A DNA stretch of 64,000 nt from Brachybacterium phenoliresistens (GTDB lineage: Bacteria > Actinomycetota > Actinomycetes > Actinomycetales > Dermabacteraceae): the NCBI RefSeq assembly GCF_000576425.1, contig NZ_KK069994.1, positions 234,623-298,622 on the forward strand, read 5' to 3'. The translations under genes and the position numbers were made by a program. Below, piece after piece: positions 9,785 through 18,557 of the stretch (positions within the stretch are counted from its first letter, which is position 1; every line of letters begins with the position of its first letter). The notes below the pieces were generated by a model. That model made no database searches and was not told the DNA's origin. It saw only the letters and a program-made list of their open reading frames with translations.

Positions 9785-10867
9785 GTGACACGCGCCCCCC
9801 TCTGGCACTCCCTCGAGGAGGTGCCCGCCGACCTCGGCGCGACCGCCGTCACCATCGGCAACTTCGACGGGGTCCACCTGGGCCATCGGGCCGTGCTGGC
9901 GCGGCTGCGCGCCGCCGCCGAGCAGCGCGGCCTGCGCCCCGTGGCCCTCACCTTCTGGCCCCATCCCCGCCACGTGATGGGGGATCCGGCCCGCACCCCG
10001 CTGATCACGGCCCACGAGGACCGCGACCGCCTCCTGCTGGGGACGGGGATCGCCGGAGTCCTGGACCTCGCCTTCACGGGGGAGTTCGCCCAGCACTCCG
10101 CCGACGACTTCGTGCGGATCTTCCTGGTCGAGGGGCTCGGCATGCGCTGCGTGGTCATGGGGGCCGACTCCCGCTTCGGCCGGGCCAACGAGGGCGACCT
10201 GACCACCATGCGCGAGCTGGCCGAGCGCTACGGCTTCGACGTGGTGCTGGTCGAGGACCAGGGCCACGAGGAGCTCACCGGGACGTCGCCCGAGCAGGTC
10301 GGACCGGACGGCATCGCGGAGATCGGCGGCGCGCAGGTCCGCCGCGACCGGGTCTCCTCCTCCGAGATCCGCACCGCGCTGCTGGACGGGGACGTCGGCA
10401 CCGCCGCCTCGATGCTGGGTCGCTTCCACACGGTCGCCGACGTGGTCCACCACGGCTTCAAGCGCGGCCGCGAGCTGGGCTTCCCGACCGCGAACCTCGG
10501 GCCGGTGCCGCGGGGGCTGGTCCCCGCCGACGGGGTCTACACCGGGCTGCTCTCCGTGATCGAGCAGGCGCCCGAGCACCGGGGCACGCCGCCCCTGTCG
10601 CGCGCCGCGGCGACCATCTCCATCGGCACCAACCCCACCTTCCCCAGCGAGGACGGCATCGCCCCGCGCATGGTCGAGGCGTACGTCCACGGCGACCACG
10701 ACCTCGATCTCTACGGGGACCTGGTCGTCCTCGAGTTCGTCGCACGGCAGCGCCCGACGGTCACCTTCGAGACCGTGGAGGCGCTCGTCGAACAGATGGA
10801 GCGGGACAAGGACGTGACCCGCCGCACCCTCGCGTCGCTCCCCGGCCTGGACGGCCCGCGTCCCTGA
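9785..10867 (+). CDS. ribF: Bifunctional riboflavin kinase / FAD synthetase
   Basis: RibF phosphorylates riboflavin to FMN and adenylates FMN to FAD. GTG at 9785 has AGGAA about 7 nt upstream; the frame is open far upstream but that part is antisense to the transpeptidase gene. The FAD synthetase domain shows IGNFDGVHLGHR (24-35) and the RVSSSEIRTAL motif; the C-terminal flavokinase domain begins near residue 225, with GRELGFPTANLG and ATISIGTNPTF (usually GxxPTF). At 360 residues it is slightly long, owing to a Glu/Gly-rich insertion near residue 160-180. RibF adjacent to rpsO is a common actinobacterial arrangement. Confidence 0.97.
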   Translation: MTRAPLWHSLEEVPADLGATAVTIGNFDGVHLGHRAVLARLRAAAEQRGLRPVALTFWPHPRHVMGDPARTPLITAHEDRDRLLLGTGIAGVLDLAFTGEFAQHSADDFVRIFLVEGLGMRCVVMGADSRFGRANEGDLTTMRELAERYGFDVVLVEDQGHEELTGTSPEQVGPDGIAEIGGAQVRRDRVSSSEIRTALLDGDVGTAASMLGRFHTVADVVHHGFKRGRELGFPTANLGPVPRGLVPADGVYTGLLSVIEQAPEHRGTPPLSRAAATISIGTNPTFPSEDGIAPRMVEAYVHGDHDLDLYGDLVVLEFVARQRPTVTFETVEALVEQMERDKDVTRRTLASLPGLDGPRP

Positions 10868-10873
10868 TACGAT
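10868..10873 (+). promoter_or_regulatory. Candidate rpsO promoter -10
   Basis: TACGAT directly follows the ribF stop codon, with CTGGAC at 10847-10852 as a poor -35 at 15 bp. Initiation here would give rpsO a leader of about 145 nt, long enough for S15 autoregulation, although I could not define a specific fold. Confidence 0.4.
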
Positions 10874-11026
10874 TCTGGCGCCGTGAATTCGGCCGCGGAG
10901 GGGCGCGCATCCACCTCGTCGCCCTGCTCGGCCGTCGTTCGGTCCGCAGCGCAGCGAGGGGTGCCCCGCTCAGAGAGCCCGGGAGAACAGGCCCCGGCGC
11001 GCCGCGCAACGACCGAGGGAGAGAGC

Positions 11027-11296
11027 ATGGCTTTCGACACTGCCACCAAGCAGGAGATCATCAAGGAGTACGGCACGAGCGAGGGCGACACGGGCTCGCC
11101 CGAGGTCCAGATCGCGCTCCTGACGCACCGCATCACCTACCTGACCGAGCACCTCAAGACCCACAAGCACGACCACCACAGCCGTCGGGGTCTGATGCTG
11201 CTGGTCGGCCAGCGCAAGCGGCTTCTGCAGTACCTGCAGAACGTCGAGATCGAGCGGTACCGTTCGCTGATCCAGCGACTCGGCATCCGCCGATGA
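11027..11296 (+). CDS. rpsO: 30S ribosomal protein S15
   Basis: S15 binds the central domain of 16S rRNA early in 30S assembly. The ATG at 11027 follows GAGGGA; the frame extends upstream but without S15-like sequence. The 89-residue product has exactly the family length and contains [42 protein letters not shown] and the C-terminal LIQRLGIRR. It is followed by a hairpin and then pnp, the usual rpsO-pnp order. Confidence 0.98.
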   Translation: MAFDTATKQEIIKEYGTSEGDTGSPEVQIALLTHRITYLTEHLKTHKHDHHSRRGLMLLVGQRKRLLQYLQNVEIERYRSLIQRLGIRR

Positions 11297-11301
11297 CCTC
11301 C

Positions 11302-11335
11302 AGCCGCCGCTCGCCCTCCGGGGCGGGCGGCGGCT
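11302..11335 (+). terminator. Hairpin between rpsO and pnp
   Basis: AGCCGCCGCTCGCC (11302-11315) pairs with GGCGGGCGGCGGCT (11322-11335), 14 pairs with one U-G and a 6-nt loop. It begins 5 nt after the rpsO stop. In other bacteria this intergenic region is both attenuator and RNase III target. Confidence 0.7.
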
Positions 11336-11486
11336 CGGTTCCCACCCCCTGAATCCAGACACCCCGCCCCCGGACCAGGTTCGGTCCTCGGCAGAGACCT
11401 GCGGAACCCGCGACAGCGGACCGTCCGCGCGCCTCTGACGATGGCCGCACCGGCAGGGGCACCCACCCCCTCCAGAGGAGCAGCCC

Positions 11487-13745
11487 ATGGCCATGGAAGG
11501 CCCTGAGATCACCGCAACCACCGCTGTCATCGACAACGGTTCCTTCGGCCGCCGCGAGGTCCGCTTCGAGACCGGCCGTCTCGCCCAGCAGGCCGCCGGC
11601 GCCGTCGCCGTCTACCTCGACGACGACACGATGGTGCTGTCGGCGACCGCCGTCTCGAACCGTCCCAAGGACCAGTTCGACTTCTTCCCGCTCACCGTCG
11701 ACGTCGAGGAGCGCATGTACGCCGCGGGCCGCATCCCCGGCTCGTTCTTCCGTCGCGAGGGCCGTCCCGGCACCGACGCGATCCTCGCCTGCCGTCTCAC
11801 CGACCGCCCGCTGCGCCCGGCCTTCGTCAAGGGCCTGCGCAACGAGGTCCAGGTCGTCCTGACCGTCATGGCCTGCGCCCCCGAGGACGCCTACGACGTC
11901 GTCGGCATCAACGGCGCCTCCGCCTCCACCCAGATCTCGGGCCTGCCGTTCTCCGGCCCGATCGGCGGCGTGCGCATCGCGCTGATCCCGACCGCCTCGG
12001 GCGGCCAGTGGGTCGCGTTCCCGACCTTCGCCCAGCTGGACGAGGCCGTCTTCTCGATGGTGGTCGCCGGTCGCATCGTCGAGGACGCCGAGGGCGGCTC
12101 CGACGTGGCGATCATGATGGTCGAGGCCGAGGCCACCGACAACTCCTGGTCGCTCATCAAGGAGCAGGGCGCCATCGCCCCCACCGAGGACGTCGTCGCC
12201 GAGGGCCTCGAGGCCTCGAAGATCTTCATCCGTGCGCTCTGCGAGGCGCAGAAGGAGCTCGCCGCGACCGCCGCGAAGCCGGTGCGCGAGTTCCCGCTGT
12301 TCCTGGACTACCAGGACGACGCCTACGAGATCGTCGCCGAGGCCGCCACCGAGCGCCTGGCCGGCGTCATGGCGATCGCCGGGAAGCAGGAGCGCGAGAC
12401 CGCCACCGAGGAGCTCCTCGCCGCCGTCACCGCCGAGCTCTCCGAGAAGCTCGAGGGGCGCGAGAAGGAGATCACCGGCGCGTTCCGGGCCCTGACCAAG
12501 AAGGTCGTGCGCAACCGCGTGCTCACCGAGGGCGTCCGCATCGACGGCCGCGGGCTGCGCGACATCCGCCAGCTCTCCGCCGAGGTCGAGGTCATCCCGC
12601 GCGTGCACGGCTCGGCGCTGTTCGAGCGCGGCGAGACCCAGATCCTGGGCGTCACCACGCTGAACATGCTCAAGATGGAGCAGCAGATCGACTCGCTGTC
12701 CCCGGTGACGCACAAGCGCTACGTCCACCACTACAACTTCCCGCCCTTCTCGACCGGCGAGACCGGTCGGGTCGGCTCCCCGAAGCGCCGCGAGATCGGC
12801 CACGGCATGCTCGCCGAGCGCGCCATCACCCCGGTGCTGCCGGGCCGCGAGGAGTTCCCCTACGCGATCCGCCAGGTGTCCGAGGCGCTCGGCTCCAACG
12901 GCTCGACCTCCATGGGCTCCGTCTGCGCCTCGACCCTGTCGCTGCTGAACGCCGGTGTGCCCCTGCGGGCCCCCGTCGCCGGCATCGCCATGGGCCTGAT
13001 CTCCGACACCGTGGACGGGGAGACCCGCTACGCGGCCCTCACCGACATCCTCGGTGCGGAGGACGCCTTCGGCGACATGGACTTCAAGGTCGCCGGCACC
13101 AGCGAGTTCGTCACCGCGATCCAGCTGGACACGAAGCTCGACGGCATCCCCGCCTCCGTGCTCGCCGGCGCCCTGTCGCAGGCCCGCGAGGCGCGCCTGG
13201 CGATCCTGGACGTGCTCGGCGAGGCGATCGACGTCCCCGACGAGATGAGCCCGAACGCCCCGCGCGTCCTGGCGGTCACCATCCCCGTCGACAAGATCGG
13301 CGCGGTCATCGGCCCCAAGGGCCAGATGATCAACCAGATCCAGGACGACACCGGCGCGGACATCTCCATCGAGGACGACGGCACCGTCTACATCGGCGCC
13401 ACCGACGGCCCGTCCGCGGAGGCGGCCCGCAGCGCGGTCAACGCCATCGCGAACCCGCAGGTCCCCGAGATCGGCGAGCGCTACCTCGGCACCGTCGTGC
13501 GCGTGGTCGACTTCGGCGCCTTCGTCTCGCTCACCCCGGGCAAGGACGGGCTGCTGCACGTCACCCAGCTGCGCAAGATGAACGACGGCCGCCGCGTGGA
13601 GAACGTGGAGGACGTCGTGTCCGTCGGCACCAAGGTCGAGGTCGAGATCCGCGAGATCGACGCCCGCGGCAAGATCAGCCTCGCCGTCGTCGAGGACGAC
13701 AAGCCCGAGGCCGAGGCGCAGCCGGAGACCGCTGCCGCCGAGTGA
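11487..13745 (+). CDS. pnp: Polyribonucleotide nucleotidyltransferase (PNPase)
   Basis: PNPase degrades RNA 3' to 5' by phosphorolysis as a trimer. ATG at 11487 has AGAGGAG 6 nt upstream. The 752 residues contain two RNase PH domains (about 15-250 and 345-590; second core with [12 protein letters not shown] and [12 protein letters not shown]), the all-alpha linker between them, a KH domain near 600-655 ([17 protein letters not shown]) and an S1 domain near 665-735 ([18 protein letters not shown]). The C terminus is a short acidic/Ala tail. All expected elements are present. Together with RNase J in this window it covers exonucleolytic mRNA turnover. Confidence 0.98.
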   Translation: MAMEGPEITATTAVIDNGSFGRREVRFETGRLAQQAAGAVAVYLDDDTMVLSATAVSNRPKDQFDFFPLTVDVEERMYAAGRIPGSFFRREGRPGTDAILACRLTDRPLRPAFVKGLRNEVQVVLTVMACAPEDAYDVVGINGASASTQISGLPFSGPIGGVRIALIPTASGGQWVAFPTFAQLDEAVFSMVVAGRIVEDAEGGSDVAIMMVEAEATDNSWSLIKEQGAIAPTEDVVAEGLEASKIFIRALCEAQKELAATAAKPVREFPLFLDYQDDAYEIVAEAATERLAGVMAIAGKQERETATEELLAAVTAELSEKLEGREKEITGAFRALTKKVVRNRVLTEGVRIDGRGLRDIRQLSAEVEVIPRVHGSALFERGETQILGVTTLNMLKMEQQIDSLSPVTHKRYVHHYNFPPFSTGETGRVGSPKRREIGHGMLAERAITPVLPGREEFPYAIRQVSEALGSNGSTSMGSVCASTLSLLNAGVPLRAPVAGIAMGLISDTVDGETRYAALTDILGAEDAFGDMDFKVAGTSEFVTAIQLDTKLDGIPASVLAGALSQAREARLAILDVLGEAIDVPDEMSPNAPRVLAVTIPVDKIGAVIGPKGQMINQIQDDTGADISIEDDGTVYIGATDGPSAEAARSAVNAIANPQVPEIGERYLGTVVRVVDFGAFVSLTPGKDGLLHVTQLRKMNDGRRVENVEDVVSVGTKVEVEIREIDARGKISLAVVEDDKPEAEAQPETAAAE

Positions 13746-13814
13746 CCCGGCCGGCCCCCGCGGATGCCGCGGAGGCCCGACGCGAGATGACGAGAGCCGT
13801 CCCGCGAGATGACC

Positions 13815-13852
13815 GATGCCGTCGCGTGAACCCCGGTTCGCGCGACGGCATC
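13815..13852 (+). terminator. Terminator after pnp
   Basis: GATGCCGTCGCG (13815-13826) pairs perfectly with CGCGACGGCATC (13841-13852), and the 14-nt loop can itself pair (GAACC with GGTTC), so almost the whole element is double-stranded. It lies about 70 nt after the pnp stop. Confidence 0.8.
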
Positions 13853-13974
13853 CGTCGTCAGAGGGCGCGGCACCCTGAGCGCCGGGAGGTCCGGGAGCGG
13901 GAGGCCGGAGGGCCGAGCCCGAGGGGGAGAGGCGATCGGGCGGCCCGTCCGCCGCGTCGATCACACTGGGCCTG

Positions 13975-15345
13975 ATGCGGGCGCCTCGAGCGCCGTCCGC
14001 GTGGGATCATCGGATGATGCCTCTCGACCTGCCTCTGGACACGCCCGGCTCCGATCTCGTGCTCGATGCGGAGGCGGGGATCCGACGGAGCCTCCTGCCC
14101 GGCGGCGTGCGTCTGCTGACGCAGACGGATCGCTCGGTGCGCAGCGCGAGCGTCGGCTTCTGGCTCCCCGTGGGCTCGCGCGACGAGTCCCCGCAGCACG
14201 CCGGCTCCACGCATGTGCTCGAGCATCTGCTGTTCAAGGGCACGGACCGGCGCAGCGCCATGGACATCGCCGCCGCCTTCGACGAGGTCGGCGGGGAGTC
14301 CAACGCCGTCACCGCGAAGGAGCACACCTTCTACTACGGCCGGGTGCGCAGCTCCGACGTGCCGATGGCCGTGGACGTGCTCACCGACATGATCACCTCC
14401 AGCCGTCTGGCCGACGAGGCCCTCGAGACGGAGCGCGAGGTCATCCTCGAGGAGCTCGCCATGGCCGCCGACGATCCGGGGGACATCGGCTACGAGACCT
14501 TCCTCGAGCAGGTCATCGGCCCCGGCACCGCGCTGGGCCGGCCCGTCGGCGGGACGGCGGAGACCGTCAGCGCCCTCGGCGGCGGAGACGTCCGCGACCA
14601 CTACCGCCAGCACTACCGCCCCGACACCCTGGTGGTGACCGCCGTCGGCGACGTCGACCACGACGGGCTGCGGGACCTGGTGCTGGAGCGCCTCGCCGCC
14701 GGCGGGTGGGAGCTGCCGGATTCCGCCGCGCCCGCCCCGCGCCCCGCGCCCGCGGACCTGCCGGAGCGCGACGGGACCGCGCAGGTGCTGGACCTCGCCC
14801 CGCACCGCCTGGTCCGCGACACCGAGCAGGTGCACGTGTACCTCGGCGGGCCGGGGCTGAGCGCCACCGATCCCGCGCGCCACACGATGAACGTGCTCAT
14901 GTCGATCCTCGGGGGCGGCATGTCCTCGCGGCTGTTCCAGCACATCCGCGAGGAGCGCGGGCTGGCCTACAGCGTGTACTCGTTCAGCGGCGGCTACCGG
15001 GAGGCGGGCCTGTTCGGCCTGTACGCGGCCTGCCGTCCGTCCCGCACCGAGGAGGTCGTGGCCCTGCTGCGCGAGGAGCTCGCCGAGCTCGGGCGCACCG
15101 GCCCCACCCCGGAGGAGATGCGCCGCGCCCTCGGCCAGATCACCGGCTCCCTCGCCCTGGGCCTGGAGGACACCACCAGCCGCATGGGCCGCCTGGGCAG
15201 CACCGAGCTGATCCACGGCCGCTACGCGAGCGTCGATGAGACGATCTCCCGCATCGCCGCCGTGACCGAGCACGATGTCCGGGAGCTCGCGGAGCGGCTC
15301 GCCGGATCCTTCACCACCCGCGTGGACATCGGCCCCGCCGCCTGA
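13975..15345 (+). CDS. M16 family zinc metallopeptidase (insulinase-like)
   Basis: Predicted zinc-dependent processing peptidase related to mitochondrial processing peptidase beta; the substrate is unknown. The inverted zinc motif H80-VL-E83-H84 is present, with the distal glutamate in VILEEL (E159/E160) and the C-terminal half segment GGGMSSRLFQHIREERGLAYSVYS. ATG 13975 is taken because CACACT lies 7 nt upstream like a leaderless promoter; ATG 14014 or 14017 would shorten it by 13-14 residues and is nearly as likely. Position between pnp and dapB is standard for Actinobacteria. Confidence 0.92.
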   Translation: MRAPRAPSAWDHRMMPLDLPLDTPGSDLVLDAEAGIRRSLLPGGVRLLTQTDRSVRSASVGFWLPVGSRDESPQHAGSTHVLEHLLFKGTDRRSAMDIAAAFDEVGGESNAVTAKEHTFYYGRVRSSDVPMAVDVLTDMITSSRLADEALETEREVILEELAMAADDPGDIGYETFLEQVIGPGTALGRPVGGTAETVSALGGGDVRDHYRQHYRPDTLVVTAVGDVDHDGLRDLVLERLAAGGWELPDSAAPAPRPAPADLPERDGTAQVLDLAPHRLVRDTEQVHVYLGGPGLSATDPARHTMNVLMSILGGGMSSRLFQHIREERGLAYSVYSFSGGYREAGLFGLYAACRPSRTEEVVALLREELAELGRTGPTPEEMRRALGQITGSLALGLEDTTSRMGRLGSTELIHGRYASVDETISRIAAVTEHDVRELAERLAGSFTTRVDIGPAA

Positions 15346-15445
15346 GAGCCTCGTGCGGGAGACCGGCGGCGCCGGCTCCCACCCCCGAACCGCACTCCTC
15401 GCCCCCTCCCGGCCGCCGCCGCGGCCGTCACCGGAAGGACCGCCG

Positions 15446-16204
15446 ATGACCAGCACCCCCCTCCCCGTCGCCGTGCTCGGAGCCGCCGGCCGCATGGGCC
15501 GCGAGGCCTGCCGCGCCGTCGAGGACGCCGCCGATCTCGAGCTCGTCGCGAGCATCGGCCGCGGCGACGACCTCGAGGCCGTCGCCGAGGCCGGGGCGCA
15601 GGTCGTCGTCGACCTCACCGTCCCGTCGGCGGCCAAGGGCAACGTCCTGTGGGCGATCGAGCACGGCATGCACGCCGTGGTGGGGACCACCGGCTGGGAC
15701 GAGCAGTCCCTGGGCGAGGTCCGCTCCGCCCTCGCGGGCGCCCCGGGGCTCGGCGTGCTGATCGCCCCGAACTTCGCCATCGGCGCGGTGCTGGCCATGC
15801 GCTTCGCGGAGATCGCGGCCCGGTACTACGAGAGCGCCGAGATCGTCGAGCTGCACCACCCCGCCAAGGTGGACGCCCCCTCCGGCACGGCGCGCCACAC
15901 CGCCGGGGCGATCGCCCGCGGCCGCGCCGCGGCGGGCCTGGGGCCCGTGCCCGATGCCACCGAGCAGGATCCGGACGGGGCCCGCGGGGCGGTCGTGGAC
16001 GGCATCCATGTGCACGCGGTGCGCCTGCGCGGCCTGGTCGCCCACGAGGAGGTCCTGTTCGGCGGGACGGGGGAGCAGTTCACCCTGCGCCACGACTCCT
16101 TCGACCGCGTCAGCTTCATGCCCGGCGTGCTGCTGGGCATCCGCGAGGTCTCCCGTCATCCCGGCCTGACCGTCGGTCTGGACGGCTACATGGACCTGGG
16201 CTGA
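15446..16204 (+). CDS. dapB: 4-hydroxy-tetrahydrodipicolinate reductase DapB
   Basis: DapB performs the NAD(P)H-dependent reduction in the lysine/meso-diaminopimelate pathway. ATG 15446 follows GGAAGGA. The 252 residues show the nucleotide motif GAAGRMG (12-18), GTTGWDEQ, the NFAIGAVLAM segment and the catalytic ELHHPAKVDAPSGTA (His137/His138, Lys141). Size is usual. dapA lies 1.4 kb downstream and dapF near 34.4 kb, so the pathway is spread over this window and feeds the MurE encoded at 54 kb. Confidence 0.97.
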   Translation: MTSTPLPVAVLGAAGRMGREACRAVEDAADLELVASIGRGDDLEAVAEAGAQVVVDLTVPSAAKGNVLWAIEHGMHAVVGTTGWDEQSLGEVRSALAGAPGLGVLIAPNFAIGAVLAMRFAEIAARYYESAEIVELHHPAKVDAPSGTARHTAGAIARGRAAAGLGPVPDATEQDPDGARGAVVDGIHVHAVRLRGLVAHEEVLFGGTGEQFTLRHDSFDRVSFMPGVLLGIREVSRHPGLTVGLDGYMDLG

Positions 16205-16211
16205 GGCACGG

Positions 16212-16667
16212 ATGCTCCATCGGATCTTCGTCGGCGTCCTGGTGGCGATCTCCGCCGCCTACTGCTGGGGACTGCTGTGGCTGGCCTGGGGATTCTCCCG
16301 CGCCGGCGGGCTCATCGGCTGGGGCCTCGCCGCAGGCGTGATGATCCTGCTGGTCCTGACGCTGTGGGTGATCTGGCGCGAGCTGCTGTTCGGCATGGCC
16401 GCCGCGCGGCTGAACCGGCGGTACCGGGAGTCGTCGCCGACGCCCGCAGAGCCGGGACCCGACCACGCCGAGGCCGCACCCGACTGCGGTGCGGACGGCG
16501 CGGCCGATGGGCGCGAGGAGTTCGAGAAGGCGCGCAGCGCCCTGCAGAACGGCGAGGAGGACTGGCGGGCCTGGTTCCGCCTCGCGCTCGCCTACGAGGG
16601 CCTGCGGGACCGCAAGCAGGCCCGCGCCGCGGTGCGCCGCGCCATCGCCCTCGACCGCGGCCGCTGA
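16212..16667 (+). CDS. Small membrane protein with TPR-like C terminus
   Basis: Unknown function. The 151-residue product has two hydrophobic segments (about 5-28 and 33-55) followed by a cytoplasmic basic patch (AARLNRRYRE), an acidic/Pro linker and a helical pair matching one tetratricopeptide repeat (EEFEKARSALQNG...WFRLALAYEGLRDRKQARAAVRRAI). It starts 7 nt after dapB and is presumably co-transcribed; in many actinobacteria a similar small TPR membrane protein sits next to dapB or thyX. No catalytic motif is seen. Confidence 0.8.
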   Translation: MLHRIFVGVLVAISAAYCWGLLWLAWGFSRAGGLIGWGLAAGVMILLVLTLWVIWRELLFGMAAARLNRRYRESSPTPAEPGPDHAEAAPDCGADGAADGREEFEKARSALQNGEEDWRAWFRLALAYEGLRDRKQARAAVRRAIALDRGR

Positions 16668-16736
16668 GGCCCGCGCCCGCCGGCTCGGGGCCTCCGGCGG
16701 ATCCGCCCGAGGACGCCGGTGTGAGAGCGTAGGGGC

Positions 16737-17492
16737 ATGGCTCAGACCTCCGCCGGCCCGGCGCCGTCCACCGTTCCCGCGCCGGTTCCCGCGACCGCCG
16801 CCGATGCCGAGCTCGACCTCGCCGCCGACGTGCTCCTGCTGGACATGGACGGGACGCTGATCGACTCCGGCCCGGCCGTCGAGCGGTCGTGGAACGCGCT
16901 GTTCGCGGAGCTGGGCAGTGCGCGCACCTTCGACCACTCCCTCCACGGCGTCCCCGGCATGCAGGTCCTGGCCGAGGTGTTCCCCGACCTGGGGCCCGCC
17001 GAGCGGGAGGCCGCCTACCGCCGGGTGCTGGACCTCGAGATGGCCGACGTCTCCGAGATCCGGGTGCTGCCGGGGACCCGCCGCGTGCTCGAGGAGCTCG
17101 ACGCCGCGGCGGCAGAGCTCGGCCGCAGCACCTGGACGATCGTCACCTCCTGCGCCCGCCCCCTGTTCGAGGCCCGATGGGCCGTGACCGGCCTGCCCGT
17201 CCCGGCGCAGATGGTCACGGCGGACCAGGTCTCGCGCGGGAAGCCGGACCCGGAGCCGTACCTGCTCGGGGCGAGCCGCCTGGGCGTCGATCCGGGCCGG
17301 GCCCTCGTGGTCGAGGACTCCCTGGGCGGTCTGCGCTCCGCCCGCGCCGCCGGATCGTCCTCGCTGGCGGTGACGACCACGTCCCCGGCCGCGGCGCTCG
17401 CGCCGCTGGCCGACGCCGTGGTCCGCGACCTGGACGACGTGAGGGTCGCCGTCGAGGGCTCCGCGCTGCGGATCCGCCGCCGCCGCGCCTGA
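16737..17492 (+). CDS. HAD-superfamily hydrolase (phosphatase, subfamily IA)
   Basis: Predicted small-molecule phosphatase acting on a sugar phosphate or similar metabolite. HAD motif I is LLLDMDGTLIDSG (nucleophile in DMDGT, near residue 36), with motif II TIVTSC, motif III K in SRGKPDPEPYLLGASRLG, and motif IV VVEDSLGGLRSA. The cap region matches phosphoglycolate/beta-phosphoglucomutase-like enzymes, but the substrate cannot be deduced. The first 25 residues are an Ala/Pro/Thr-rich extension, so a later start is possible. It occupies the place where thyX often lies between dapB and dapA. Confidence 0.88.
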   Translation: MAQTSAGPAPSTVPAPVPATAADAELDLAADVLLLDMDGTLIDSGPAVERSWNALFAELGSARTFDHSLHGVPGMQVLAEVFPDLGPAEREAAYRRVLDLEMADVSEIRVLPGTRRVLEELDAAAAELGRSTWTIVTSCARPLFEARWAVTGLPVPAQMVTADQVSRGKPDPEPYLLGASRLGVDPGRALVVEDSLGGLRSARAAGSSSLAVTTTSPAAALAPLADAVVRDLDDVRVAVEGSALRIRRRRA

Positions 17493-17615
17493 CCCGTCCT
17501 CCGCGTGGGATCGCCGACAGCTCCGCGCCGGTGATCCTGCGGAGCCGGGGCCCGCACCTGCACTACCCTTGGGGGCAATCAGCGACACACCGGCAGAGCC
17601 TGCCAAGGAGGACAC

Positions 17616-18545
17616 ATGAGCAGTGACGACGCCATTCCCGCGCGCCCCTTCGGTGCGGTCGGGACCGCCATGGTCACGCCCCTGACTCCCGATGCCTCCG
17701 GCCTCGACCTCGACGCCGCGCAGCGCACCGCCGCGCATCTCGTCGAGCACGGCAACGACCTGCTGGTGCTCGGGGGCACGACGGGGGAGTCCCCGACCGT
17801 CTCCGACGCCGAGAAGCTGGAGCTCGTGCGCGCCGTGCGCGAGGCGGTCGGCGATCGGGCGACCCTGGTCGCGGGCGTCGGCTCGAACGACACCCGCCAC
17901 AGCGTCGAGCTGGCCCGGGCCAGCGCCGAGCTCGAGATCGACGGCGTCATGGTCGTCACCCCGTACTACTCCAAGCCCTCCCAGGAGGGCATCGTCGCCC
18001 ACACCCGCGCGGTGGCCGATGCCACCGACCTGCCGGTGATGCTGTACGACATCCCCGGCCGCGCCGGCGTGGGGCTGTCGACGGACACCCTGCTGACCCT
18101 CGCCGAGCACGAGCGGATCGTCGCGGTCAAGGACGCCAAGGGGGACCTGCACCAGGCCACCGTCGTGATGGCGCGCTCGGGCCTGGCCTACTACTCCGGC
18201 GAGGACGCGCTGAACCTCGCCTGGCTCGCCCTCGGCGCCGCGGGCGTCGTCTCCGTGGTGGGACATGCCGCCCCGCGCCTCGAGGCGGACCTGGTGCAGG
18301 CCGTGGACGCGGGCGACCTCGCGCACGCCCGTGCGATCAGCGCGCGCCTGGCCCCGCTGGTCGAGGCCCTCATGGACCGCATCCCCGGCGTCACCGCCGC
18401 CAAGACCGCGCTGATGCTGCAGGGCGTGCTCCCGCACGCCGCCGTGCGCCTGCCGCTGGTCGCCCCGAACCCCGAAGAGGTCGCCGACCTCGCCGCCACG
18501 CTCGGCGCGGCGGACGGCATCCCGCCGCTGACCCGCCAGCCCTGA
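17616..18545 (+). CDS. dapA: 4-hydroxy-tetrahydrodipicolinate synthase DapA
   Basis: DapA condenses pyruvate with aspartate semialdehyde, the first committed step to lysine and meso-diaminopimelate. A full AAGGAGG (17605-17611) precedes ATG 17616, and TACCCT (17564-17569) is a possible -10. The Schiff-base lysine is K172 (IVAVKDAKGDL), the catalytic tyrosine Y144 (VMLYDIPGRAG), and the GGTTGESPT loop is present. 309 residues is family length. RNase J follows after 12 nt, a pairing conserved in Actinobacteria. Confidence 0.98.
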   Translation: MSSDDAIPARPFGAVGTAMVTPLTPDASGLDLDAAQRTAAHLVEHGNDLLVLGGTTGESPTVSDAEKLELVRAVREAVGDRATLVAGVGSNDTRHSVELARASAELEIDGVMVVTPYYSKPSQEGIVAHTRAVADATDLPVMLYDIPGRAGVGLSTDTLLTLAEHERIVAVKDAKGDLHQATVVMARSGLAYYSGEDALNLAWLALGAAGVVSVVGHAAPRLEADLVQAVDAGDLAHARAISARLAPLVEALMDRIPGVTAAKTALMLQGVLPHAAVRLPLVAPNPEEVADLAATLGAADGIPPLTRQP

Positions 18546-18557
18546 GGAGAACACCCT

